DNA from: Candidatus Woesearchaeota archaeon
Lineage (GTDB): Archaea; Nanobdellota; Nanobdellia; Woesearchaeales; JAHWIC01
DNA: 64,000 bases
Assembly (NCBI GenBank): GCA_019322485.1
Contig: JAHWIK010000003.1
Location: forward strand, 1 to 64,000
Reading direction: 5' to 3'
How positions within the stretch are numbered: position 1 is the stretch's first letter; each line of letters opens with the position of its first letter. The notes below the pieces were generated by a model, which saw only the letters and a program-made list of their open reading frames with translations, was not told where the DNA came from and searched no databases. A program made the position numbers and the translations under genes. Below, piece by piece: positions 50,426 through 58,939 of this stretch.

Positions 50426-50772
50426 TGAACAAAGAAGTTACTAGATATATAGAAAAACAGAAATCTCCTCAAAAAGAGATTTGTAAGAGATTGAGAAGAC
50501 TTCTTCTTAAGACAGTTCCAAAGATTGACGAGAAGATGAAGATGGGTGTTGCCTGGTATGGGAAGTATTACATTGTTGGCTTAAAAGACAGCGTTAACTT
50601 AGGTGTTTCAGTTAAAGGGTTGCTAAAAAAAGATAAAGATAATTTTAAAGGAACTGGAAGCTTTATGAGGCATTTGAAATTTAGAGAATTGAATGAAGTT
50701 GATGAAAAGAATATCATAAAATTAATAAAGTTAGTAGATAAAAAAGCGCAGTGTGGAAGCTGCTATAAATGA
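50425..50772 (+). CDS. DUF1801 (YdhG-like) protein (115 aa)
   Basis: The DUF1801 pattern is visible: YIEKQKSPQKEICKRLRRLL at the N-terminus, then EKMKMGVAWYGKYYIVGLKD and GLLKKDKDNFKGTGSFMRHL, ending in a helix. Function of the family is not established. The C-terminus adds a Cys pair (AQCGSCYK). It begins with the ATG overlapping the stop of the NTF2-like gene by one base, so the two are co-translated. It is followed by a small membrane-protein gene with its own strong GAGGTGA site. Confidence 0.78.
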   Translation: MNKEVTRYIEKQKSPQKEICKRLRRLLLKTVPKIDEKMKMGVAWYGKYYIVGLKDSVNLGVSVKGLLKKDKDNFKGTGSFMRHLKFRELNEVDEKNIIKLIKLVDKKAQCGSCYK

Positions 50773-50782
50773 GGTGAAATAA

Positions 50783-51049
50783 ATGAAAAAGAAATCAAAG
50801 AAATCAGTTAGTTTCCAAAAAATAGGAAAGGAAATAGATAAAGAAGTTAAAAAAGGATGCTGTAAGGAAGATTTTAAGAAATCCTGCAAATGCGGCGGCG
50901 GAGGGGTCTACTGCCTAGGCTTTATTGGTGCAGCAGTATATTATATCTCCACTGCTACTAGCTTCTGGAATGGTGTTTGGGGATTCATAAAAGCACTTTT
51001 ATGGCCTGCTTTCCTTGTTTTTGAAGCGCTGAAAGCCTTGCTTGGTTAA
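50783..51049 (+). CDS. Small Cys/Gly-containing membrane protein (88 aa)
   Basis: The N-terminal half is basic with cysteines (KKGCCKEDFKKSCKCGGGG), followed by hydrophobic helices (VYCLGFIGAAVYYIST and NGVWGFIKALLWPAFLVFEA). GAGGTGAAATAA lies immediately upstream. A cytoplasmic metal- or redox-related Cys cluster with a membrane hairpin is plausible, but no family function is known to me. The same 21-base block containing the ribosome-binding site, ATG and first codons recurs exactly before the next gene. Confidence 0.72.
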   Translation: MKKKSKKSVSFQKIGKEIDKEVKKGCCKEDFKKSCKCGGGGVYCLGFIGAAVYYISTATSFWNGVWGFIKALLWPAFLVFEALKALLG

Positions 51050-51062
51050 AGAGGTGAAATAA

Positions 51063-51593
51063 ATGAAAAAGCCAAAAGGCTTTGAAAGCTTTCCTATTTG
51101 GATTGTATTAATCTATAATTTTATTTCATTGTCGCTGTATGCTGCAGGGCTTTACCTGACTTATCTCATAAAGCCTTGGCTGGCATTAGTGTTCTTCATT
51201 TACATAATCTATATTGAAGCGGGCATCTATAGAGAAGGGTGCAGACACTGCTATTACTATGGAAAGCTTTGCGGTGCTGGAAGAGGGAAGCTGGCAAAGA
51301 TTTTTGTCAGGAAAGGGAATCCTAAGAAGTTCTGTGAAAAGTCAGTAAGCTTCAAGGATTTCATTCCTTCAATGCTGCTTAGTGTTGTGCCCATAGTTGC
51401 AGGAATATACCTTCTTATCAAGGGCTTTAACTGGTTCATACTTTTACTAACTGTTTGGCCAGTGATAATATGGTTTTTCGGAAATCCAGTTATCTATGGA
51501 GAGCTTATGTGCCCGAACTGCAAGCAGGGAAGCATCTGCTGCCCGGTTTCCAAGTTTTTCATGGAAATGGAGAAAAAGAGAAGGAAGAAGTAA
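51063..51593 (+). CDS. Membrane protein with Cys motifs (176 aa)
   Basis: Hydrophobic helices are seen at about residues 10-34, 38-55, 100-118 and 123-140. Between and after them lie Cys-rich loops: EGCRHCYYYGKLCG and, near the C-terminus, LMCPNCKQGSICCPVS, which look like a metal site. The end is basic (KKRRKK). The start has a perfect GAGGTGA site. Function unknown. The stop overlaps the first bases of the argH operator by two bases. Confidence 0.75.
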   Translation: MKKPKGFESFPIWIVLIYNFISLSLYAAGLYLTYLIKPWLALVFFIYIIYIEAGIYREGCRHCYYYGKLCGAGRGKLAKIFVRKGNPKKFCEKSVSFKDFIPSMLLSVVPIVAGIYLLIKGFNWFILLLTVWPVIIWFFGNPVIYGELMCPNCKQGSICCPVSKFFMEMEKKRRKK

Positions 51594-51656
51594 TGTCCCA
51601 AATGGGACATTAATGTTTATTTTGTCTTATTTAGGTCGATAAGTATATAAATGAAA
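51592..51656 (+). promoter_or_regulatory. Arginine-regulon operator and promoter, copy 2
   Basis: AATGTCCCA, AA, TGGGACATT is a perfect inverted repeat (51592-51611). TTTATTTTGTC and AGGTCGATAAGTATATAAAT follow in the same order and spacing as upstream of the argG-like gene at 41562; by eye only about seven of 65-68 bases differ. The TATA box is at about 51643-51652, 23 bases before the argH ATG. Confidence 0.78.
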
Positions 51657-51674
51657 TAGTCATTTTCTTACAGT

Positions 51675-53012
51675 ATGACAAAGCTATGGGATAAAGGCTA
51701 CGAGCCTAACAAGGAGATTGAAAAGTTTACAGTTGGAAATGATTATATCCTAGATAAAGGGCTGGTCAAATGGGATTGCTTAGGGTCAGTTGCACATGCT
51801 TCTATGTTAAAGAAAATAGGGATAATCAATGAGAAAGAATTCAATAAATTAAAATCAACATTAAAGGAAATCATTAAAAATAAAAATTTTGAAATAAAAA
51901 TTGAAGATGAGGATGTGCATACTGCTGTTGAAGGTTATTTAACCAAGAAACTAGGTTCTTTAGGGAAGAAAATCCATACCTGCCGTTCAAGAAATGACCA
52001 GGTACTGGTTGATACAAGGCTATATACCAAAGATAAATTATTGACAGTAAAGAACAATACTCTTGGATTAATCAATGCTCTAGTTAAATTTGCTGAAAAG
52101 AACAAAGAGATTCCAATGCCTGGCTACACCCATACCCAAAAGGCTATGCCAAGCTCTGCTGGTTTGTGGGCAGGTGCACATGCAGAAGCATTACTTGATG
52201 ATTTAAAGCTGTTAAACACTGCTTATGAGATAAACAACCAGTGTCCTTTAGGAAGTGCTGCTGGTTATGGAGTTCCATTTCCAATTGACAGGCAGTATAC
52301 TTCTGATTTGTTAGGCTTTGGCAAAGTCCAGAATAATGTGATTTATGCCCAAAACAGCCGTGGAAAGATAGGAAGCATTGTGTTAAGTGCTTTAACACAG
52401 ATAATGTTAGATATTGGAAAATTAGCAAATGACTTGATTATTTTTTCAACAGTTGAATTTGGCTATTTTAAATTACCAAAGGAATTCTGCTCAGGAAGTT
52501 CGATAATGCCTCAAAAGGTTAATCCATGTGTTTTGGAATTGACCAGGGGCAAGGTTTCTGTCATGGAATCTCATCTGTTCCAGATGCAGAATATAATCAA
52601 GAATCTTTACTCTGGCTATAACCGTGATTTGCAGTTAACAAAAGAGCCTTTGATGAAAGGCCTGGAATTAGCTGAAGACACAACAAAGATAATTGAATTA
52701 GTTATCAATGGAGTTAAGGTAAACAAAGAGAACTGCATTAAAGGGTGCACTCCTGAGGTGTTTGCAACAGATTATGCTCTAGAGGTTGTTTTAGGAGGAA
52801 CTCCTTTTAGGGATGCCTACAAAAAGGTTGCAGCTAATATTGATAAATTAAAGGCAATGGACCCTGTTAAAACTATAAAAGGCCGCAAGCATATAGGCTC
52901 AACTGGTAATCTAGGTTTAGATAAGATAAAGAATAAGCTAAATTCTGAGAAGAAAGCTTTGGATAAAGAGAACAGTAGTTTTGAGAGTAAGTTGAAGAAG
53001 CTGGTTCAATAA
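51675..53012 (+). CDS. argH: Argininosuccinate lyase ArgH (445 aa)
   Basis: ArgH splits argininosuccinate to arginine and fumarate. The superfamily signature is GSSIMPQKVNPCVLEL (near residues 274-289). HTCRSRNDQVLVDTRLY, MPGYTHTQKAMPSSAGLW and NQCPLGSAAGYGVPF are present, with the catalytic His in GYTHTQ. Length and order are standard. It is transcribed alone from operator copy 2, 9 kb from the main arginine operon. The message is nearly leaderless from the TATA box at about 51643. Confidence 0.97.
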   Translation: MTKLWDKGYEPNKEIEKFTVGNDYILDKGLVKWDCLGSVAHASMLKKIGIINEKEFNKLKSTLKEIIKNKNFEIKIEDEDVHTAVEGYLTKKLGSLGKKIHTCRSRNDQVLVDTRLYTKDKLLTVKNNTLGLINALVKFAEKNKEIPMPGYTHTQKAMPSSAGLWAGAHAEALLDDLKLLNTAYEINNQCPLGSAAGYGVPFPIDRQYTSDLLGFGKVQNNVIYAQNSRGKIGSIVLSALTQIMLDIGKLANDLIIFSTVEFGYFKLPKEFCSGSSIMPQKVNPCVLELTRGKVSVMESHLFQMQNIIKNLYSGYNRDLQLTKEPLMKGLELAEDTTKIIELVINGVKVNKENCIKGCTPEVFATDYALEVVLGGTPFRDAYKKVAANIDKLKAMDPVKTIKGRKHIGSTGNLGLDKIKNKLNSEKKALDKENSSFESKLKKLVQ

Positions 53013-53050
53013 GAAAAATTTATAAACCTGCTATTAAATAGTATTCTATT

Positions 53051-53785
53051 ATGTTTTTCAAGATTTTCGGAGATATGTTTAAACATTTTCCAAAGCTTAA
53101 GGTAGGGATTATTCTTGCAAAAGGTATTGATAACTCTAAGAAGGCCAGAAAGGTAGCTTCATTATTTAATGAAGCAGTTGATTATGTAAAACTAACCTAT
53201 ACTCCTGAGAAGGATACTAATCCAAAGCTGATAAAACAGCATCTGGCAAAAAGCCCTTTGATTTCTGCATGGCGTGCTGAGTATGAGGAATATGGTGTAA
53301 AAACACATTACAGCACAAATGTTGAGAGCATGATGACTGATATAGTATCTGGAAATGCGCCAAAAAGCAAGAATAACCTGATGGATATGTGCAGGTTCCT
53401 GTCACTAAAACAGATAGTGTCTATAGGCGCCTATGACCTGGATAAAATCAAAGGCAATATATACCTCAGCAGGGCTGGTGATAGAGAGAAATTCCTGCCG
53501 GCTGATTCTAAAGCCATTGAGAGTGTTGATAAAAAAGAGGTTATTTGTTTTGACGCTGCAGGAATCCTATGCAGGAGATGGAACTGGAAGCAAAGCAGAA
53601 AAACAGAGGTAACCAATAAAACAAAGAATGCCATTATATTTGTCTATATACTGCCCCCTCTTATGAAGGCAGAGTTAAAATTTGTTTTAAGCGAAGCAAC
53701 TGAGCTTATAGAAATGGCCTGCGGTGGAAAATTAAGCTCTAAAATAGTCAGCAAGAAGGAAAGAACTGTTAAGATAAAATACTAA
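53051..53785 (+). CDS. B3/B4 tRNA-binding-domain protein (244 aa)
   Basis: The fold is that of the B3/B4 editing-type domain of phenylalanyl-tRNA synthetase beta chains as a stand-alone protein: SAWRAEYEEYGVKTHYSTNV, DMCRFLSLKQIVSIGAYDLD, and VICFDAAGILCRRWNWKQSR, with KNAIIFVYILPPL following. Stand-alone members are thought to act on mischarged tRNA or small ligands, without firm proof. TTTATAAACCTG and TTAAATAG lie upstream (about 53018-53041). A strong inverted repeat follows the gene, and argS follows that. Confidence 0.82.
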   Translation: MFFKIFGDMFKHFPKLKVGIILAKGIDNSKKARKVASLFNEAVDYVKLTYTPEKDTNPKLIKQHLAKSPLISAWRAEYEEYGVKTHYSTNVESMMTDIVSGNAPKSKNNLMDMCRFLSLKQIVSIGAYDLDKIKGNIYLSRAGDREKFLPADSKAIESVDKKEVICFDAAGILCRRWNWKQSRKTEVTNKTKNAIIFVYILPPLMKAELKFVLSEATELIEMACGGKLSSKIVSKKERTVKIKY

Positions 53786-53805
53786 ACGAAACCAACTAAA
53801 ATCAG

Positions 53806-53856
53806 AGATTTTAGAAGCTCCGAAATTGCTTCGCAATTTCGAAACCTTTAAAATCT
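53806..53856. repeat. Nested inverted repeat upstream of argS
   Basis: Inner arms CGAAATTGC (53821-53829) and GCAATTTCG (53833-53841) enclose TTC. Outer arms AGATTTTA (53806-53813) and TAAAATCT (53849-53856) could extend the stem after small internal loops. The right half contains the TATA-like CTTTAAAATC of argS. It may end the upstream transcript, act as a protein site or be a remnant element. Confidence 0.5.
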
Positions 53857-53877
53857 AGTTCTTAATTAAATCCTGAT

Positions 53878-55545
53878 ATGGACATATTCGAGAAGGATAT
53901 TGTTAAAGCAATAAAAAAAGAAGTGAAGCTAAAGGAAGTTAAATTAATCAAGCCAAAGCCAGAGTTTGGTGACTTTAGTTTTCCATGTTTTGTTCTAGCT
54001 AAAGAATTAAAGAAAGCTCCTAATGAGATAGCTAAAGACCTGGCTGGCAGGATAAAATCAAATAACCTTATAGTCAAGGTTCAGGCTGTCGGCCCTTATC
54101 TTAATTTCTTTGTAAACAAAGGAAAATCAAGTGAGATTGTGCTCAAAAAGATAATAGAAGAAAAGGATGACTATGGCTCTTCAAAGATTGGAAAGGGGAA
54201 GAAGGCATTGATAGAGCACACAAGCATCAACCCAAATGCAAGCCCTCATGTAGGGAGGTCAAGGAATGCCTTGATTGGTGATTCTTTAACAAGGATTCTA
54301 AAATTCTTAGGTTACGAAACTGAAGTTCATTACTGGGTCAATGATGTTGGCAAGCAGATAGCTATGCTTGTTCTTGGCTGCAAGGGAAAGAAGAAAGTAA
54401 CTTTCAAGGACTTGCTGAAAATCTATGTTGAGATAAACAAAAAGGTCGAAAAGAACCCTGAGCTGGAAAAAGATATTTTTGAGCTTCTGAATAAGCTTGA
54501 GAAAGGAGACCATGAAATAAAGAAAAGGTTCAGGGAAATAGTCGATATATGTGTTAAAGGCCAGCTGGAAATCATAAATGACCTGGGAATAGATTATGAT
54601 GCATTTGATTATGAGTCAAAGTATTTGTGGAGCAAAGAACTGCCAAAGATACTAAAAAAGCTTGAATCAACAGGGAAGCTATTCAAGGATGAAGATGACA
54701 GATTAGTTTTAGACCAGGAGGGTTATAAGCTGGCTATGAGAACTCCTGTCCTGGTTTTGACAAGGGCAGACGGCACTTCTTTGTACCCTTTGCGTGATTT
54801 GGCTTATACAATTGAAAAGCTTGAGAAAGGCAAGGATGAAAACATAATTGTATTAGGTGAGGACCAAAAGCTTTACTTTGACCAGGTTAAGGCTGCTTTA
54901 GAGTTGCTTGGCTACAAAGCACCTCAGGTTGTTCACTATTCATTTGTTCTCCTAAAAACAGGAAAGATGTCAACAAGAAAAGGAAACCTGGTATTATTAG
55001 AGGATTTCATGAAAGAGGCTGTTGAAAAGGCTAAGAAAGAGATAAAGAAGAGGCATGAAAAGATTAGCGAAGAGAATGCTAAGAAGATTGCTTATGGCTC
55101 TGTAAAGTACGGGATTCTAAGGGTTTCTCCTGACAAGAATGTTGTTTTTGATTGGGAAACAGCATTAAGCTTTGAGGGCGACACAGGCCCTTACCTGCAG
55201 TATGCCTATGCAAGGATATGCAGCATTTTAAGAAAATATGGCAAGAAGATTGAGAACAAAGCTGATTTATCCCTGCTGAAAGAGGATTCAGAAGCTGAAT
55301 TAATAAAGAAACTGAATGAATTCCCAAATATTGTAAATAATGTTACAACCCATCTAAAGCCGCATCTGATTGCAAACTATCTTTATGAATTATCCCAGAG
55401 CTTCAGCGAGTTTTACCACAGCTGTCCTGTTTTACAGGCTGAGGAAGAGCTGAAAAAGGCAAGATTATTATTAGTCAGCTGTGTTAAACAGGTTTTGAAG
55501 AACGGATTATATTTATTAGGCATCGATGTTCTTGAAAAGATGTAG
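53878..55545 (+). CDS. argS: Arginyl-tRNA synthetase (555 aa)
   Basis: A class I synthetase that charges tRNA-Arg. The N-terminal additional domain (residues about 1-85) has PKPEFGDFSFPCFVLAKEL. The HIGH-type motif is SINPNASPHVGRSRNALIGD. FVLLKTGKMSTRKGNLVLLE carries the KMSK-like signature. The C-terminal helical anticodon domain contains EGDTGPYLQYAYARICSIL. Length is normal for archaea. It lies among arginine-related genes (argH upstream, arginase-like and tRNA-Arg downstream). An inverted repeat covers its promoter. Confidence 0.97.
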   Translation: MDIFEKDIVKAIKKEVKLKEVKLIKPKPEFGDFSFPCFVLAKELKKAPNEIAKDLAGRIKSNNLIVKVQAVGPYLNFFVNKGKSSEIVLKKIIEEKDDYGSSKIGKGKKALIEHTSINPNASPHVGRSRNALIGDSLTRILKFLGYETEVHYWVNDVGKQIAMLVLGCKGKKKVTFKDLLKIYVEINKKVEKNPELEKDIFELLNKLEKGDHEIKKRFREIVDICVKGQLEIINDLGIDYDAFDYESKYLWSKELPKILKKLESTGKLFKDEDDRLVLDQEGYKLAMRTPVLVLTRADGTSLYPLRDLAYTIEKLEKGKDENIIVLGEDQKLYFDQVKAALELLGYKAPQVVHYSFVLLKTGKMSTRKGNLVLLEDFMKEAVEKAKKEIKKRHEKISEENAKKIAYGSVKYGILRVSPDKNVVFDWETALSFEGDTGPYLQYAYARICSILRKYGKKIENKADLSLLKEDSEAELIKKLNEFPNIVNNVTTHLKPHLIANYLYELSQSFSEFYHSCPVLQAEEELKKARLLLVSCVKQVLKNGLYLLGIDVLEKM

Positions 55546-55589
55546 CAAAGTTTTAAATACAGGAACATCAAATAAAAAAGAGGACAAAA

Positions 55590-56816
55590 ATGTTGTATAG
55601 GATAGTAACCTTGGCTGTACTGATAATCTTATCATCATTCTTTTCAGGTGTTGAAACAGCTTTATTCTCCTTAAGCAGCCTTAAGGTCAGACATCTAGTT
55701 GAAAAGAAGAGAAGGAATGCTCTGATGCTGGAGAGGATAAAACAAAGGCCGCATGATTTATTAACGACTATACTTATAGGGAATAATGTTGTTAATATTG
55801 CTGCTTCAGCATTAGCAACAATGATTGCAGTTGATTTCTTTGAAAGCAATGTTGTTGGGATTGTTACAGGAATAATGACATTTATTATCCTGGTTTTTGG
55901 GGAGGTTACGCCAAAAACCCTTGCTTTAAGGCATAATGAGGGTGTTGCTTTGTTTGTTGCAGGACTTATGAATTCATTAATGATTATACTGTTTCCTTTA
56001 GTTAAACTGCTTGATTTTATTACAAGAGCGCTTACAGGAATGCGAAGAAGGGAAATCAAAAAGCCAATTGTGACAGAAGAGGAATTAAAAACAATGTTTA
56101 AGGCTGGGGAAGAGGCTGGCGCGATAAAGGAAACTGAAAAAAGGATGATTCACAAGATATTCAAGTTTGATGACATTGATGTCGCTAATATAATGACTGC
56201 AAGGCCGTATATGGTCTGCGCTAACATTAATCTTAGGATAAATGACTTATGGGGCTTATTTGCCAGATCACACCATACAAAAATCCCTGTTTACGAAAAA
56301 TCCAAAGATAAGATTAAAGGGATGGTGTACCTTCATGATGCTTTGAAAGAAAAAAACAAGAACATCAAGATTGAAAAGATAATGAGAAAGGCTTATTTTG
56401 TTCCTGAAGCAAAGAAGGTCGATGCTCTGCTTAAAGCATTCCAGGCAAGGCAGAATTCAATTGCAGTTGTAGTTGATGAGCATGGCATTGTTTCTGGTTT
56501 AGTGACAATGGAGGATATTCTTGAGGAGATTGTTGGTGAGATAGTTGAGGAAACAGACAAGCTAAGCCCTGACATAAGAAGGGTCAGTAAGAATTCATGG
56601 TTTGTCCTTGGCAAATCAGATATTGAAGAAGTAAATAAGAAGATTGGCTCCAGGTTCAGGGAAGAAGAAGACTTTGAGACAATTGGCGGCTATGTTCTGA
56701 ACAGGATTGGACGCATACCTGAAGAAGGCGAGGAGATTAAGGATGGCAGGTATGTTTTCACTATAGAAAAATTAGAGCATAACAGGATATTTGAAGTGAA
56801 GATAAAGAAGAGGTAA
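55590..56816 (+). CDS. CNNM/CorC-type membrane protein with CBS domains (408 aa)
   Basis: The N-terminal half is the DUF21/CNNM membrane domain: SSFFSGVETALFSLSSLKVR, IGNNVVNIAASALATMIAV and FGEVTPKTLAL. Two CBS domains follow (about residues 195-320), with IMTARPYMVCANINLRIND and VVDEHGIVSGLVTMEDILEE. The C-terminal CorC/HlyC domain is about 330-408 (FETIGGYVLNRIGRIPEEG). Such proteins mediate Mg2+ or Co2+ efflux or sensing, with nucleotides bound by CBS. The start overlaps no other gene, and the argS end is 44 bases away. Confidence 0.92.
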   Translation: MLYRIVTLAVLIILSSFFSGVETALFSLSSLKVRHLVEKKRRNALMLERIKQRPHDLLTTILIGNNVVNIAASALATMIAVDFFESNVVGIVTGIMTFIILVFGEVTPKTLALRHNEGVALFVAGLMNSLMIILFPLVKLLDFITRALTGMRRREIKKPIVTEEELKTMFKAGEEAGAIKETEKRMIHKIFKFDDIDVANIMTARPYMVCANINLRINDLWGLFARSHHTKIPVYEKSKDKIKGMVYLHDALKEKNKNIKIEKIMRKAYFVPEAKKVDALLKAFQARQNSIAVVVDEHGIVSGLVTMEDILEEIVGEIVEETDKLSPDIRRVSKNSWFVLGKSDIEEVNKKIGSRFREEEDFETIGGYVLNRIGRIPEEGEEIKDGRYVFTIEKLEHNRIFEVKIKKR

Positions 56817-56848
56817 GTTTCTTAAATAATTCTTAATTCCACACTAGT

Positions 56849-57640
56849 ATGAAACTAGTAAAAGTTCCATTCTCAGCAGGCGGCTTAGGAAAGACCAAAG
56901 GCTGTGAGTTAGGGCCTGACAAGATAATTGAGAAGCTTAAAGAGTTTCATCTAAGTGAGGGTGGGATGCTTGTTAATTTTGAAACTGATGAAATAAAAAT
57001 TGACCAAAGCAATATTGAGAAATCATTCGGTGATATAACTGAAAATGGAAAGGCAATACTGCAGAATAATGATAAGCCAATCTTTATTGGAGGCGACCAT
57101 TCTATAACTTATCCATTAGTAAAAGCCTTTTCATCAGTCTATCCAGAGCCAGGTATTATTATCTTTGATGCTCATCCTGACTGCCAGTCTGACTTTGAGC
57201 CGCCAACGCATGAAGATTTAGTGGTTGGCCTGGTGAAGAATAATATCATTAAGAAAGAGAATATCATCCTGGTTGGCTTGAGGAACTGGCACAAAGACGA
57301 ATATAATTTTGTCAAGGAGAACAAGATAAAATATTTTGATATGAAAGAGCTGTCAATGGAAGGTATTAATGAGGTTTCTGAATCAGTTATGTCTGTTGCA
57401 AAAAACTTTGGTTCCTTGTATGTTTCAGTTGATATTGATGTTCTAGACCCTGCTTTTGCTCCTGGAACTGGCTATCCCGAGCCTGGCGGTTTAACAACTC
57501 GCGAGCTTTTATTCTTTCTGCACAGATTAAAGAAACTGCAAAACCTAAAAGCAATGGATATTGTTGAGGTTAATCCAAGTAAAGATGTTAATGAGCTTAC
57601 TTCCAAGGTTGGTGCTAAGTTAGTTGTGGAGTTAACATAA
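56849..57640 (+). CDS. Arginase/agmatinase family protein (263 aa)
   Basis: Ureohydrolases use two Mn2+ ions. All metal motifs are visible: GGDHS (His84), FDAHPD (Asp107, His109, Asp111) and VSVDIDVLDPAFAPGT (Asp195, Asp197), with EVNP at the end. Length is a little shorter than bacterial arginases (about 300). The substrate could be arginine or agmatine; the specificity loops do not allow a firm choice. Placement with arginine genes suggests turnover of arginine to ornithine, which the proC/proA genes might then share, but this is inference. It precedes thrC by 32 bases. Confidence 0.88.
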   Translation: MKLVKVPFSAGGLGKTKGCELGPDKIIEKLKEFHLSEGGMLVNFETDEIKIDQSNIEKSFGDITENGKAILQNNDKPIFIGGDHSITYPLVKAFSSVYPEPGIIIFDAHPDCQSDFEPPTHEDLVVGLVKNNIIKKENIILVGLRNWHKDEYNFVKENKIKYFDMKELSMEGINEVSESVMSVAKNFGSLYVSVDIDVLDPAFAPGTGYPEPGGLTTRELLFFLHRLKKLQNLKAMDIVEVNPSKDVNELTSKVGAKLVVELT

Positions 57641-57672
57641 CATTTAAATAAAACCCGCTTTCTTTTGTTCCT

Positions 57673-58932
57673 ATGAACATCAAACTAAAATGCATAGAAT
57701 GCAGCAAAGAGTATGATGCAAAAGAAATCAGGTATAGATGCGAGTGCGGAGAGTTATTGGAGGTAGTTCCAGACCTAAAGGTCTTTAAGCGCTCTGGAAA
57801 GGAATGGAGAGAGCATTTTGAAAAGGGCAGTGATAAGATTGCTTTCTTAAGGTATAGAGATGTTTTACTCCCAGATTTGCCTGATAATAAGGTTGTTTCT
57901 TTGGAAGAAGGAGATACTCCTTTGTATAAAGCAAATAGGAAACTGAAAGAGTTTTTTGGTGTTGATAATCTATATCTTAAACACGAAGGCATGAATCCTA
58001 CTTTAAGCTTCAAAGACAGGGGCATGGTTGCTGGTGTTTCATGGGCTAATTTCTTAGGCGTAGATATTGTAGCTTGTGCTTCAACTGGCGATACCTCAGC
58101 TTCAATGTCAGCCTATGCTGCAAGAGGGGATATAAAGCGGGTTGTTTTACTGCCAGAAGGAAAAATCTCATTTGAGCAGTTATCACAGCCAATGTCTTCA
58201 GGAGCTATAACTCTTGGCTTAGATACTGATTTTGACGGCTGCATGAAAATAGTGCAGGAACTGACTGAAAAACATCCTATTTATTTATTGAATTCAATGA
58301 ATTCCTTTAGAATAGAAGGTCAGAAAGCAATTGGCATAGAAGCATTGCATCAATTAGATTGGGAGGTTCCTGATTGGTTTGTTATTCCTGTTGGTAATGC
58401 AGGGAATATATCAGCTCTAGGCAAGGGTTTGAGGGAGTTACAAGAGCTGGGAATTATTGATAAGCTGCCAAGATTAGCAGGAGTTGAAACAGAGGGTGCT
58501 AACCCATTATATGAAAGCTACAAGGATGGTTGGGCTGACTTAAAGCCAGTAACTGCCAAGAAAACTGTAGCTAGTGCTATAAGGATTGGAAATCCTGTAA
58601 GTTTTAAGAAAGCTAAACGAGAATTACATTTATCTAACGGAGTTATGGAGCAGGTTTCAGATAAAGAGATTATGGATGCAAAAGCAATTGTTGATTCAAC
58701 TGGAATTCCAATATGCCCAAACTCAGGAGCTGCTGTTGCTGGCTTAAAGAAACTGGTTGATGTTGGAACAATAAAAAAAAGTGATAAAGTAGTTGTAATA
58801 TTAACTGCTCATGGCGCTAAGTTTTCACAGGCTGTAATTGATTATCATAAGTCAAATGCAAAATATGCAAACAAGCCAAAATCATTGCCTGCTAATTTAG
58901 AGGCTGTTGAGAAGGCTTTGGAATTGAAGTGA
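57673..58932 (+). CDS. thrC: Threonine synthase (419 aa)
   Basis: ThrC makes threonine from O-phosphohomoserine. The N-terminus has a zinc-finger-like CIECSKEYDAKEIRYRCECG, common in this enzyme. SLEEGDTPLYKANRKL and the PLP Lys114 in TLSFKDRGMVAG follow. ACASTGDTSASMSAYAARGD and PVGNAGNISALGKG are typical. It is followed within 7 bases by an ApgM-family gene that may supply its phosphorylated substrate. No classical thrB is seen in the window. Confidence 0.96.
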   Translation: MNIKLKCIECSKEYDAKEIRYRCECGELLEVVPDLKVFKRSGKEWREHFEKGSDKIAFLRYRDVLLPDLPDNKVVSLEEGDTPLYKANRKLKEFFGVDNLYLKHEGMNPTLSFKDRGMVAGVSWANFLGVDIVACASTGDTSASMSAYAARGDIKRVVLLPEGKISFEQLSQPMSSGAITLGLDTDFDGCMKIVQELTEKHPIYLLNSMNSFRIEGQKAIGIEALHQLDWEVPDWFVIPVGNAGNISALGKGLRELQELGIIDKLPRLAGVETEGANPLYESYKDGWADLKPVTAKKTVASAIRIGNPVSFKKAKRELHLSNGVMEQVSDKEIMDAKAIVDSTGIPICPNSGAAVAGLKKLVDVGTIKKSDKVVVILTAHGAKFSQAVIDYHKSNAKYANKPKSLPANLEAVEKALELK

Positions 58933-58939
58933 GGTTCTT

